Shown here piece by piece: positions 1 through 7,827 of a DNA stretch of 21,341 nt. The notes beneath the pieces are model-generated. The model had not been told where the DNA came from. It saw only the letters and a program-made list of their open reading frames with translations, and ran no database searches. Position 1 is the stretch's first letter, and every line of letters starts with the position of its first letter. Origin of the DNA: AA29 sp041481445 (lineage in GTDB: Bacteria > Acidobacteriota > Vicinamibacteria > Fen-336). Made by a program: the position numbers and the translations under genes. Location of the stretch: assembly GCA_041481445.1 (NCBI GenBank), contig JBGPBV010000123.1, positions 1-21,341 of the forward strand, given 5' to 3'.

Positions 1-17
1 GGGATGACGCGCGATAT

Positions 18-44
18 CCCGCCGCCGCGTATCACGGCGGCGGG
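18..44 (-). terminator. GC-rich hairpin downstream of the jelly-roll secreted protein gene
   Basis: A perfect 10-bp inverted repeat (CCCGCCGCCG at 18-27, CGGCGGCGGG at 35-44) with a 7-nt loop lies 21 bp past the stop codon of the minus-strand gene that ends at 66. Position and stem strength fit an intrinsic terminator or a 3' end stabiliser. No T-tract follows the stem on the minus strand, so it is not a canonical Rho-independent terminator. Confidence 0.5.
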
Positions 45-65
45 ACGCGGCGCACTAATTCAGGG

Positions 66-1388
66 TCAGGGGCCGACCGGGGTCGTCGTGCGCGACTCGA
101 ACTCGTCGAACCAGAGAGTGCCGTTCCCGCCGACCTTGATGTTCATCGCCCCCATCCGGGCGTACTCGATCGCGCCGAGATCGTTGTCGATGCCGCTCAA
201 GGTCACCTGGCTCACGTCGTCGATCCAGAGCGTGAAGCTGCCGTTGTTGGCGCCCGGCCCGGTCGACTTCTTCCAGTCGAACTCGATGGAGTGGGGATTC
301 GCCGAGATGGTGTAGAAGGCCGAGTCCGAGGTGGTCCCGTCGTCCCGCCGGATGCGCGCCAGGAGGCTGTACGCCGTGCCTATCCTCCTGAGGACGAGAG
401 CGATGCGGCGCGTGTTGCTGCCGTCGAAGGCCAGGAAGACGCGGACGCGCTGGTTGCCGTTCGCGATCCCGGGGTCGAACCCGTTGGGGCTGAAGTAGAA
501 CCGGGTCCGATAACGGCCCGCGGCCGCGGGGTGATCGTCCTGGAGGTAGAGCGGGCCCTGGTCGTTGACCAGCGCGCGCACGCCCAGGGCTGTCCCGCGC
601 ATGGCGCCGCCGGCGATCACGGAGAGATCGCCTCCGCCGAGCTGGCTAGACGCGGACCAGGCGCCCGTGTTTCCGGACTCCACGCCGTCCTTGAAGATGA
701 GGTCGTTGGGACCGACGAAGACGCCCTCTTGCGCGCCAGCCCACTCCCCGGACTGGTCCACCGTGAAGCCCGTGACGTAGCTGCCCGTCGCGATGCCACT
801 CATCGGTTGTGTCGACATCACCGGAACCTGGAACTCGAAGAAATATCCAGTCGGCAGTGCCCACCAACCATTGTTTGAATAGGGGCCGGACCCAGACTTC
901 GTGGAATAGAGGCTATAGGTGCCGCGACCCGCATAGCTGGGGTACTGAGGGGTCGTGGGGCAGCCGTTGGCGGCGCTGATCTGGGTCGCTTGGAATTGCG
1001 GGTTGTAGGCGTAGCAGTAGACCGGATTGGCCGCGCTCACCGCCAACTGCGTGTTCGGCGGGAGCGTGAGCTCGGGCTCGAGGTATCCGTCGGTGCCGAC
1101 GCAAACCCCGCCCACCGTGGACAGGACGATGTGGACGTAGTACACGTCGCCCACTCGCGGCCACGTCACATCCGCCGTCCCGTAGTAGCCGGAATAGACC
1201 CCGGTCATGTATTCGACAAACGGGTTGAGATCGCATTGATACACGTGAGTCGTGTACGCGAGGTTGCCGTCGTAGTACTGTCGCGCCGACTGCGACCCGG
1301 CCTGCGCGGGGGTCGTCGCCCCGATCAGGGCCAGGACGGCCATTCCAGCCACTGCCACCCACCCCACCCGGCGTCCCGTTCCGCCCAT
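66..1388 (-). CDS. Secreted two-domain protein with DGVESG linker and jelly-roll-like C-terminus
   Basis: A 440-residue exported protein of unknown function. The start is ATG at 1388, preceded by a strong AGGAGGA Shine-Dalgarno about 5 nt upstream; a GTG six codons further upstream lies in front of that site and is rejected. Residues 1-30 form a signal peptide (basic start, hydrophobic core, ending near TPAQA). Residues about 30-225 are rich in Tyr and Gly with four Cys (possible disulfides) and match no family I recognise. At about 229-245 comes a linker of the form IF-x-DG-x-ESG-x(4)-WS, a motif seen in many modular secreted proteins. It is followed by a roughly 190-residue beta-rich region resembling concanavalin/LamG-type jelly rolls, with a FDWKKS patch and an LWFDEFESR tail. 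A carbohydrate- or surface-binding role is inference. The first half is visibly less GC-rich than its neighbours. Confidence 0.8.
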   Translation of the reverse strand: MGGTGRRVGWVAVAGMAVLALIGATTPAQAGSQSARQYYDGNLAYTTHVYQCDLNPFVEYMTGVYSGYYGTADVTWPRVGDVYYVHIVLSTVGGVCVGTDGYLEPELTLPPNTQLAVSAANPVYCYAYNPQFQATQISAANGCPTTPQYPSYAGRGTYSLYSTKSGSGPYSNNGWWALPTGYFFEFQVPVMSTQPMSGIATGSYVTGFTVDQSGEWAGAQEGVFVGPNDLIFKDGVESGNTGAWSASSQLGGGDLSVIAGGAMRGTALGVRALVNDQGPLYLQDDHPAAAGRYRTRFYFSPNGFDPGIANGNQRVRVFLAFDGSNTRRIALVLRRIGTAYSLLARIRRDDGTTSDSAFYTISANPHSIEFDWKKSTGPGANNGSFTLWIDDVSQVTLSGIDNDLGAIEYARMGAMNIKVGGNGTLWFDEFESRTTTPVGP

Positions 1389-1567
1389 CTTGTCCTCCTC
1401 ACACACCGCGACTTGAGGTCCTTAGACCTGACCCGCTACAAGAGACGCGCGAACGGGAGGGGGTCCGTCTCAGCCGCGCGTCGCGCGAGTGATCCTGGCC
1501 ACATCACGCCAAGACCACCACTTCAGCCAAACCGCACAAGGAGAGCGAGTTCCACTGGTGCGCCGGC

Positions 1568-1993
1568 CTACTGGCCGAACGTCTTGCACCCCGCCAGTTC
1601 CTGGTTCGTGACCGTCCAGGTCGAGTGCTTGCCGCACGGATACATGCTCTCGGAGATGCAGGTGTGCCCATGTGCGTCGACGAGCTTGACGTCCGTCTCG
1701 TCGCATTCCACGCGCATCTTGGCCGTGCCGCCGGCCGCGAGTTTGTGCTTGAGGAGGTTCGCGGTCCACGTATCCTCTTCCGCCGGCGTGACATGCACGG
1801 CGGAGATGTCCCAGGTCGTCTTGTTGATGATCGTGAACACGCCTTCCTTCGCAACGGCCGGCTTGGCGGCGGTCGTCGGGGAGGCGGGGGTCGCGGGAGG
1901 GGTGTCGGACGCGGCGAAGCCCGCGTGACCGGCGAGCAGGGCGACGACGGCAACAAGAGTCAGTCGGACGGTGGAGCGGATGGTCACGGTCAC
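1568..1993 (-). CDS. Small secreted protein, unknown function
   Basis: A 141-residue exported protein. The N-terminus (VRLTLVAVVALLAG, ending around GFAAS) is a clear signal peptide. A Pro/Ala/Thr-rich linker covers about residues 30-48, and a compact domain of about 90 residues starts at FTIINKTTWDIS. That domain has four Cys spaced for two disulfides and a D-V-K-L-V-D strand. It resembles a widespread group of small periplasmic domains (a hydrophobic strand, W-D-I, then a conserved D-W-x-x-N/D-L stretch) with no known activity; this resemblance is from memory and weak. The start is GTG at 1993, with a second in-frame GTG at 1987; neither has a well-spaced Shine-Dalgarno, so the exact start is uncertain. 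An extended -10 element sits about 48 bp upstream. It is divergent from the sulfatase-like gene at 2085. Confidence 0.75.
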   Translation of the reverse strand: MTVTIRSTVRLTLVAVVALLAGHAGFAASDTPPATPASPTTAAKPAVAKEGVFTIINKTTWDISAVHVTPAEEDTWTANLLKHKLAAGGTAKMRVECDETDVKLVDAHGHTCISESMYPCGKHSTWTVTNQELAGCKTFGQ

Positions 1994-2040
1994 CTCGATT
2001 CGCTAGGCCTTCGCGGCGTGGGGCCTTGGAGGGTGCCGCG

Positions 2041-2049
2041 AATATAGCA
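2041..2049 (-). promoter_or_regulatory. Extended -10 promoter element for the small secreted protein gene
   Basis: On the minus strand the sequence reads TGCTATATT, a TGn extension followed by a 5-of-6 match to TATAAT, rare in DNA this GC-rich. A start near 2034 would give a leader of about 40 nt for the gene starting at 1993. No good -35 is seen, as is usual for extended -10 promoters. Confidence 0.5.
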
Positions 2050-2084
2050 CGGCCCGTCCGGGGCCGGTAGGATGGCCCGAGCCC

Positions 2085-3437
2085 ATGACCACGACCTCAC
2101 GCGCGAAGGCCACGGCGCCGATCCTGATGCTGGCCGCCACCGTCGTCGCGATGGCCGGGCTGGGCTGCCACGGCGGGTCGCGCGGCACGCGCGTCGTCCT
2201 GATCACGCTCGACACGCTGCGCTACGACAGCTTCCGGGGGGCCGAGGGACGTCCGTCCGCCATGCCGCGGCTGCTGGCCCGAGCCCAACGGGGCGTCCTC
2301 TTCGACCGCTTCTTCGCCGCGACATCCTCCACGCAGCCCTCGCACGCGACGATCTTCACCGGCCTCCACCCGTGGCAGCACGGCCTGACGCGCAACGGTC
2401 TCGCGCTCGCCACGGGGCCGACCACCGTCGCGGAGGCGCTCCACGCCGCCGGCTTCGCGACACAGGCGGTGGTGGCCGCGTTCCCGCTCAGCGCCCGCTT
2501 CGGGTTCGCGCAGGGCTTCGATCGCTTCGACGAGGAGCTGACCGAGGGCACGCTCATGCCGGCATGGGAAGGGCAGGGCGACCCCGAGGAGCGCTACTAC
2601 CGCCTGGCCGGCCGGGTCACGACCACCGCCGTCGCCCAGATCGACACCGCGAAGGGATCGAAGCAGTTCTTCTGGTTCCATTACTTCGACGCCCACGCGC
2701 CGTACGGCGACACCACGGAGGGCCCGCGCCTTCGGCCGCAGGACATCCTGGCCGAGGCGCACGCGGGCCGCGACGTGCGCGCGGAGGTCGTGCGCGCGCG
2801 CGAGCTCTACGACCGCGACGTGTCGAGCCTCGACGCCTCGCTGGAGACGCTCCTCGTCCGCCTCGACCGCGATGCCGGGACCTACGACACGCACGTGGTG
2901 GTGGTGGCCGACCATGGCGAGAGCTTCGGGGAGGACGGCTCGCTCGCCCACGGCAAGCGCGTCACGCGAGGGCAGGTGCACGTGCCGTGCGTCGTGCTCT
3001 CCCCCGGCGTCGCGCCCGCCGTCCGCACGGACGTGGCGGGATCGATCGACGTGGCCGCCACCCTCCTCGCCCTGTCCGGCGTGAAGGGCCGCCCGCCGGG
3101 CGGGCACGACCTCCTCGGGCCCGTCCGCGGCGGCAGCGCCTTCGGCATGCGCCGCACGTTCCGCGCGTCTCAGACGGAGCTGCGCCTGGACGGGCAGCCG
3201 CATGCCCTCGACGAGAACGTGTTCTACGCCGTGGACCAGGACGGCCGGTTCTACGCCGGCAACCGCGGCGGGCTGAAGCCGGAGGAAGGAGACATGCCGG
3301 CCGACGCCGCCGTCGCGCGCCGGCTCGAGGCCGTGTTCGGCGCCTTCGAGCGGCAGGTCGCGCAGGCGGGGTCGCCGGCCCCGCTCGATCCGGAGACCGA
3401 GCGCGCGCTCAAGGCGCTCGGCTACCTGGGACCGTGA
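2085..3437 (+). CDS. Sulfatase-like hydrolase/transferase (alkaline phosphatase superfamily), exported
   Basis: A 450-residue protein of the PF00884 sulfatase/alkaline-phosphatase fold. A hydrophobic signal (residues 12-27) ends at AGLGC, with Cys28 in a possible but imperfect lipobox, so it is periplasmic or lipid-anchored. Superfamily metal-site motifs are present: ITLDTLR (Asp43), FDAHAPY (about 202) and VADHGES (Asp276, His277). The nucleophile segment is T83-Q-P-S-H87 followed by ATIFTGLHP. The formylglycine Cys of true sulfatases (C-x-P-S-R) is replaced by Thr, and Arg by His. Thr nucleophiles occur in phospho-transferases and phosphatases of this superfamily, so sulfate specificity cannot be assumed. 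The C-terminus ends ALKALGYLGP, a tail shared with the two other sulfatase-like proteins here. The ATG at 2085 has no good Shine-Dalgarno; TAGGAT lies 11 nt before it. The last 29 bp overlap the convergent membrane-protein gene. Confidence 0.9.
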   Translation: MTTTSRAKATAPILMLAATVVAMAGLGCHGGSRGTRVVLITLDTLRYDSFRGAEGRPSAMPRLLARAQRGVLFDRFFAATSSTQPSHATIFTGLHPWQHGLTRNGLALATGPTTVAEALHAAGFATQAVVAAFPLSARFGFAQGFDRFDEELTEGTLMPAWEGQGDPEERYYRLAGRVTTTAVAQIDTAKGSKQFFWFHYFDAHAPYGDTTEGPRLRPQDILAEAHAGRDVRAEVVRARELYDRDVSSLDASLETLLVRLDRDAGTYDTHVVVVADHGESFGEDGSLAHGKRVTRGQVHVPCVVLSPGVAPAVRTDVAGSIDVAATLLALSGVKGRPPGGHDLLGPVRGGSAFGMRRTFRASQTELRLDGQPHALDENVFYAVDQDGRFYAGNRGGLKPEEGDMPADAAVARRLEAVFGAFERQVAQAGSPAPLDPETERALKALGYLGP

Positions 3438-4953
3438 GGCCGGCGGCTCCGGTCCGCGCATGGACCTCGACGGCGAACCCGCCGGCGGCGACCGTGGTCT
3501 CGAGCGCGTAGCCGGGCAGCTCCGCGCAGGCGGGATATCCCGGGTCGCAGACGACGCGCTCCACGCCCGCGATGTCGAGCATCCGCCGCAGGGTGGCCGG
3601 CCGGGCCTCACCTGGACGCCGGTAGTAGGTCCAGGCGGCCGCGTTCCAGTAGACGAAGGGGACCGGATTGCGGCGGCCGGAGAGGACGAGCTGCTCGGAC
3701 GCGGCCAGGACGGCGGTGCGGCCATCGGCCAGGAGCGGAGCGATGCGGGCCGCGAGCTGCTTCTGATCGTCGAGGGTCAGCGGGTGTGGCGAGGCGGGCA
3801 GGCCCAGGCGGAGCGTGCCGCGCGCCACCCACGGCCGCGCCACCGCGATTGCCGCCGCCAGGGCGAGCACGCTCACGAGGGCGCGGCGGCGTGTCGAGGG
3901 CGAGGCCGTGGCACGGACGTAGAGATCGCCGGCGGCCACGGCCGCGAAGAACGACATCGTGTGGAGCAGCACGAACAGGTCGCCGTAGAGCTGGAAGTCC
4001 CAGAGGCTGAAGGCCAGGACGCCGTAATGGTGGACGCCGAGCGTGACGGCCAGGCGCGTGGCCGGACGGTCGGCCGGCACCGCGCGCATCCGCCGCGCGT
4101 AGAGCGCGGCCCCGGCGAGGGCGACCGCGAGGAGCCAGACCTCGTGGCCGCACCCCGTCGTCACGACCTGCCACCGGCGCGCCACTTCCTCGCCCAACGT
4201 CCGCTGTCCCTGGGCGGCGGCGCCGCGGAAGAAGGAGGCCACGACGGTCTGCCGCACGAGCGCGCCTACGCCGCCGTGCCCGGCATAGACGGCCAGGAGG
4301 ACCAGGCACGGCACGGCCGCGCCCAGCGCGAGACGCACGAGAGCCCTTCGCCGGCCCGACCGCTCGTCGCCGAGGGCGGCCACGGCCGCACCCACCAGGG
4401 CCAGCGCGCCGATCTGCCAGTCGAGCGCGGCCAGCGCCCCCGCCACGCCCGCGGCAAACCAGGCCCCGCGGGCGGCGCAGAGCGCGGTGACGGAGGCCAG
4501 CGCGGCCATCTGCAGCTTCGGTACGTTGCCGATCGCGGGGAGAAGGCCGAGCAGCCAGAACGCGCACTGCGAGGCGAGACCGAGCATCCCGCACATGGCC
4601 CGGCCCCCGCCCAGCCGCCGCTGCACCACGAAGGCGAGGGTGGCCGTGATCGCGGCCAGCCCGAGGTAGCCGCCGCGCACCGCCAGCAGCGGATCGAGCC
4701 CGAGGGCCGCGCCCAACCGGAAGAGCGCGGCTCCCGTGAAGGTGGCGAGCTGCGTCTTGTTGTCGAAGAGGTCGAGATGCGGGAGCGCGCCCTTCGCCGT
4801 CTGCTGCGCGAAGTAGAGGAAGTGGCGGACGTCCGTGACGAGGGGATGCTCGCGGAGCGGGAACGATCCGAAGTGGACGGCGGCCAGCACGGCGGCCAGC
4901 GCGATCCAGGCGTCGTCCCGGCGCATGCGGAGCACGGGCGGTCGCGACGTCAT
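3409..4953 (-). CDS. Polytopic membrane protein, GT-C glycosyltransferase-like
   Basis: A 514-residue protein with about ten hydrophobic segments between residues 14 and 370 and a soluble C-terminal tail of about 140 residues. The first extracytoplasmic loop has an acidic-aromatic pattern (TDVRHFLYFAQQ, then a G-x-LPHLDLFDNKTQL stretch). This is the layout of GT39/ArnT-type lipid-linked sugar transferases, where an early loop Asp is catalytic and a Y-x-D-x-x-D-x-K-P element follows. The family assignment rests on this layout, not on a full match, and no substrate can be named. The ATG at 4953 lies only 17 bp from the divergent ASST start and has no well-spaced Shine-Dalgarno; an in-frame ATG at 4928 is an alternative start. 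Its 3' end overlaps the convergent sulfatase-like gene by 29 bp. Confidence 0.75.
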   Translation of the reverse strand: MTSRPPVLRMRRDDAWIALAAVLAAVHFGSFPLREHPLVTDVRHFLYFAQQTAKGALPHLDLFDNKTQLATFTGAALFRLGAALGLDPLLAVRGGYLGLAAITATLAFVVQRRLGGGRAMCGMLGLASQCAFWLLGLLPAIGNVPKLQMAALASVTALCAARGAWFAAGVAGALAALDWQIGALALVGAAVAALGDERSGRRRALVRLALGAAVPCLVLLAVYAGHGGVGALVRQTVVASFFRGAAAQGQRTLGEEVARRWQVVTTGCGHEVWLLAVALAGAALYARRMRAVPADRPATRLAVTLGVHHYGVLAFSLWDFQLYGDLFVLLHTMSFFAAVAAGDLYVRATASPSTRRRALVSVLALAAAIAVARPWVARGTLRLGLPASPHPLTLDDQKQLAARIAPLLADGRTAVLAASEQLVLSGRRNPVPFVYWNAAAWTYYRRPGEARPATLRRMLDIAGVERVVCDPGYPACAELPGYALETTVAAGGFAVEVHARTGAAGLTVPGSRAP

Positions 4954-4970
4954 GTAGACTGGCCAACCTC

Positions 4971-6350
4971 ATGCCCGGACCACCCCGACTTCTGGCGGCC
5001 CGCGGCGCGTCGGGGATCGTGATCGCGGCGCTCGCCGTCGCCGCCTGCCGTGGCGAGCGGACGGCGCGGGGCGACGCGCGGGGAGATCGGGCGGCGGCCA
5101 GGACCACTCCACCCTCCGCGTCTCCCTCGCTCGACGCGGACGCGGTCGACCGCCTGCGCGCGCTCGGCTACGTCGGGTTCACGCCCGCGCACGGAGAGAA
5201 GCACGGCTCGGGCGTGGTCGTGAACGACCGTCGCGCATCGTACCCGGGCTACAACCTCTTCACGAACCGCAACCTCTGCTCGGCCGCCATGATCGACGCG
5301 GAGGGGGCGATCAAGAACTACTGGGAGACCTCTCCCTGCGGCCACTGGTCGAACGCGGAGCTGCTGCCCTCGGGTGACGTGGTGGTGGCGGGCGAGGAGC
5401 CCACACCGGGCGGGGTCCGCGATCCCGAGGGGCGCGCGGCGCGGCGGTACCTCCTCCGGATGGCCTGGGACGGCCACACGGTCTGGAAGCGGCCGCTGCC
5501 CTCGCATCACGACGTGGACGTCTTGCCGTCCGGAAAGCTGATGACGCTGTACGCGGTGCACCGGAAGATCCCGGAGGTCGATCCCCGCCGCCCGGTGCGC
5601 GACAACCACGTCGCGATGCTCACGCCCGACGGCAAGGAGCTGGAGAGCGTCTCGCTGTACGACCTCTTCAAGGCCGCTCCCGACCTCGTGAAGCTCCAGC
5701 GCGTCAAGGGGGACCGCGACCGGGAGATCGACCTCTTCCACGCCAACTCCGTCGAGTGGGTGCACCCCACCGCGCGCGGGGACGCGCACCCGCTCTATTC
5801 CACCTCCAACGTCCTCGTCTCGATCCGTCACCAGGACACGGCCGTCATCCTGGACTGGCGGACGCGGAAGATCGTCTGGGCCTGGGGCCAGGGCGAGATC
5901 TCCGGGCCGCACGACGCCACCATGCTGCCCACCGGGAACATCCTCATCTTCGACAACGGCCTCTCGCGCGGGTGGTCGCGCGTGGTCGAGCTGGACCCGG
6001 TCCGCCGGCGCATCGTGTGGCAATACCACGCCCCCGACCCCAAGGACTTCTTCACCACCAGCCGCGGGTCGAACCAGCGGCTGCCCAACGGCAACACCCT
6101 GATCGCCCAGTCCGACTCCGGGCGCGCCTTCGAGGTGACGCCCGAGGGACGCATCGTATGGGACTTCTGGAACCCGTTCGGCAACGCGGCCGGGGAGCGC
6201 GCCACCATCGTGCGGATCAAGCGGTACGAGCTCGCGCAGGTCGACTCTCTGGTGCAGCGGCTGGGTGAAGGCCGGCGCCAGGCTCCGGCGAAAGCCGCCC
6301 TCACTGCAGGTAGCCCAGCGCCCGCAGCGTCGCCTTCTCGTCCTCACTGA
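4971..6350 (+). CDS. Arylsulfotransferase (ASST) family lipoprotein
   Basis: A 459-residue protein of the bacterial arylsulfotransferase family, PAPS-independent enzymes that move a sulfuryl group from a phenolic sulfate ester to a phenol through a His intermediate on a six-bladed propeller. An N-terminal hydrophobic stretch ends in a lipobox (VAAC, Cys26), so a periplasmic lipoprotein is likely. Family patterns are clear: HHDVDVLPSGK (His179-180), FHANSVEW (His257), SIRHQDTAVILDW, IVWAWGQG, GPHDATMLPTGN (His314), NQRLPNGNTL (Arg370) and a closing EVTPEGRIVWDFW. Three His and an Arg at blade tips match what the family needs; which His is catalytic is not resolved. Residues 62-68 read LRALGYV, the tail signature of the neighbouring sulfatase-like proteins. 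There is no Shine-Dalgarno; TAGACT lies 10 nt before the ATG. The last 50 bp overlap the convergent gene and encode an Ala/Pro/Ser tail. Confidence 0.88.
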   Translation: MPGPPRLLAARGASGIVIAALAVAACRGERTARGDARGDRAAARTTPPSASPSLDADAVDRLRALGYVGFTPAHGEKHGSGVVVNDRRASYPGYNLFTNRNLCSAAMIDAEGAIKNYWETSPCGHWSNAELLPSGDVVVAGEEPTPGGVRDPEGRAARRYLLRMAWDGHTVWKRPLPSHHDVDVLPSGKLMTLYAVHRKIPEVDPRRPVRDNHVAMLTPDGKELESVSLYDLFKAAPDLVKLQRVKGDRDREIDLFHANSVEWVHPTARGDAHPLYSTSNVLVSIRHQDTAVILDWRTRKIVWAWGQGEISGPHDATMLPTGNILIFDNGLSRGWSRVVELDPVRRRIVWQYHAPDPKDFFTTSRGSNQRLPNGNTLIAQSDSGRAFEVTPEGRIVWDFWNPFGNAAGERATIVRIKRYELAQVDSLVQRLGEGRRQAPAKAALTAGSPAPAASPSRPH

Positions 6351-7767
6351 GCGCGGGCGCCGGCACCGTCCGCAGGGGGTGCTCCGTCCGCCAGCGGTCC
6401 AGGTCCTGCCGGAGCCGCCGTCCGACGTCCGGCTGCTGTCGCGCGAGGTTGCGGGCCTCCCCGGGATCGGCGGCGAGATCGTAGAGCTCGTCCTCCGCGC
6501 CGCCGGTGATGTACTTCCAGCGGACGGTGCGCACGCCGGCCTCGTCCTGGCCGTTGCGGAGCGGGCGGACGGGCTCGTCCCCCACGGACACGATCTGGTC
6601 CTGGCGTTTCAGGCGGTTCTGGACCGACTCCAGCGCGTAGCGCGGGTGCTGGACGAACGCGGCGCGCGGGCTCGCCTTGTCTTCGGCTTCCGCGGCGAGG
6701 AGCGATCGCCCCGCGAACGCCGGCGGGCGCGGGATGCCGGCCAGCTCCATCAGCGTGGGCGCGAGGTCCAGGTTCTCGACCTGGCCGGGCACGCGCCGTC
6801 CCCGGCCGACCCTCGCGTCCGCGCCGCGCAGGATCATCGGGACGCGCACGGCGCCGTCGTAGAGGCAGTCGGAGTGCTCGAAGAAGATGCCGTGGTCGAA
6901 GCACTCGCCGTGATCGGCGGTCAGGGCCACGACCGCCGGCCCTCCGCGTGCCTGGCGATCGAAGGCACCGATCAGCTCGCCGACCCAGCGGTCGGTGAAG
7001 GCGACCTCGCCCCGGTAGAGCTCCGCCGCCCGCGTCAGCACCTCGCGCGGCAGGCGGCCTTGATGGCGCTCCCCCAGCGCGAGCAGCCGCGGCCAGGAGA
7101 CTTCGGGGAGGTCCTGCGCGATCTCGTCCGTGGACGCAGGGCTGGCGCCGGTCGTGTGCGGGACGTACGGCATGTGGGGATCGAAGAGATGGACCCAGAG
7201 GAAGCGCGGGCGGTCGCCCGGCCCGCGCGCGGACGCGATCCAGGGCCTCGCCCGGCCGACCACCTGGTCCGCCGAGAACGCGGTCTCGGCCGGCGAGGGC
7301 CCGTCGAAATGCTGGAAGCCCTGGGCCGCGCCGGAGTCGGGACCCAGCAGGCGCACGGCCACGAAGGCGGCCGTCTCGTAGCCGTTCTGCGCGAACACCT
7401 CGGCCACGGTGAGGACTCCGTCGGGCAGGACCATCTGGTTGTTGAGGACGCCGTGGTCGCGCGGGTAGAGCGCGGTCATCAGCGAGAAGTGCGACGGCCG
7501 CGTGAGCGGCATCGGGCAGGCGGCGCTCTCGAACAGGACGCCGGAGGCGGCCAGCGCGTCGATGCTCGGAGTGGCCGCGCCCGGGGCCCCGTAGCAGCCG
7601 AGATGGTCGGCGCGCAGCGTGTCGATCGTTATGAGAAGGACGTCAGGGCGGACGGTCGGTGAGGGGCCGTCCGCCCGGCGCCGCCACACCAGAAAGGCGA
7701 TGATCAACGCCACGACACTCGCGGCGCCGAGGACGAGTAGCGGCGCCCGCCAATGCCGGGGTGTCAA
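6301..7767 (-). CDS. Membrane-anchored sulfatase-like hydrolase/transferase
   Basis: A 488-residue PF00884-type protein with one N-terminal transmembrane anchor (about residues 9-28) followed by Arg residues, which would leave the catalytic domain outside the cytoplasmic membrane if the orientation is N-in. Motifs: LITIDTLRADHLG (Asp49), T89-R-P-S-H93 followed by FSLMTALYPRDHGV, HLFDPHMPYVPH, and LTADHGECFDHG (Asp285, His286). Thr replaces the formylglycine Cys. Near the C-terminus comes the sulfatase-type region (DELYDLAADPGEARNLA), and the protein ends ATLRALGYLQ. The start is TTG at 7767: an in-frame TGA lies upstream, no ATG is available before the domain, and a later GTG would cut the anchor. 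A TTGACG-17-TACAGT promoter ends 11 nt before this TTG. It lies downstream of, and in the same direction as, the GT-C/sulfatase fusion. Confidence 0.88.
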   Translation of the reverse strand: MTPRHWRAPLLVLGAASVVALIIAFLVWRRRADGPSPTVRPDVLLITIDTLRADHLGCYGAPGAATPSIDALAASGVLFESAACPMPLTRPSHFSLMTALYPRDHGVLNNQMVLPDGVLTVAEVFAQNGYETAAFVAVRLLGPDSGAAQGFQHFDGPSPAETAFSADQVVGRARPWIASARGPGDRPRFLWVHLFDPHMPYVPHTTGASPASTDEIAQDLPEVSWPRLLALGERHQGRLPREVLTRAAELYRGEVAFTDRWVGELIGAFDRQARGGPAVVALTADHGECFDHGIFFEHSDCLYDGAVRVPMILRGADARVGRGRRVPGQVENLDLAPTLMELAGIPRPPAFAGRSLLAAEAEDKASPRAAFVQHPRYALESVQNRLKRQDQIVSVGDEPVRPLRNGQDEAGVRTVRWKYITGGAEDELYDLAADPGEARNLARQQPDVGRRLRQDLDRWRTEHPLRTVPAPALSEDEKATLRALGYLQ

Positions 7768-7778
7768 GGGTATCGGCG

Positions 7779-7807
7779 ACTGTAGCCACGCCGCCGCAGG
7801 CCGTCAA
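7779..7807 (-). promoter_or_regulatory. Sigma-70-like promoter for the membrane-anchored sulfatase-like gene
   Basis: On the minus strand TTGACG (7807-7802) and TACAGT (7784-7779) are separated by exactly 17 nt, inside the 60-bp gap between two co-directional genes. The -10 ends 11 nt before the TTG start codon, so the leader would be only about 5 nt. It could let this gene be transcribed apart from the upstream PhoD/fusion pair. Confidence 0.55.
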
Positions 7808-7827
7808 CGCACGGGTTGGCGCGCCGG

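Noticed and set aside
1416..1429. Small inverted repeat AGGTC-4-GACCT upstream of the gene starting at 1388
   Set aside because: A 5-bp stem with no promoter in a fixed relation to it; expected by chance in this length of sequence.
1505..1567. Possible terminator after the small secreted protein gene (CGCAC...GTGCG followed by TTT on the minus strand)
   Set aside because: The stem is only about 5 bp around a loop of about 20 nt, too weak to call.
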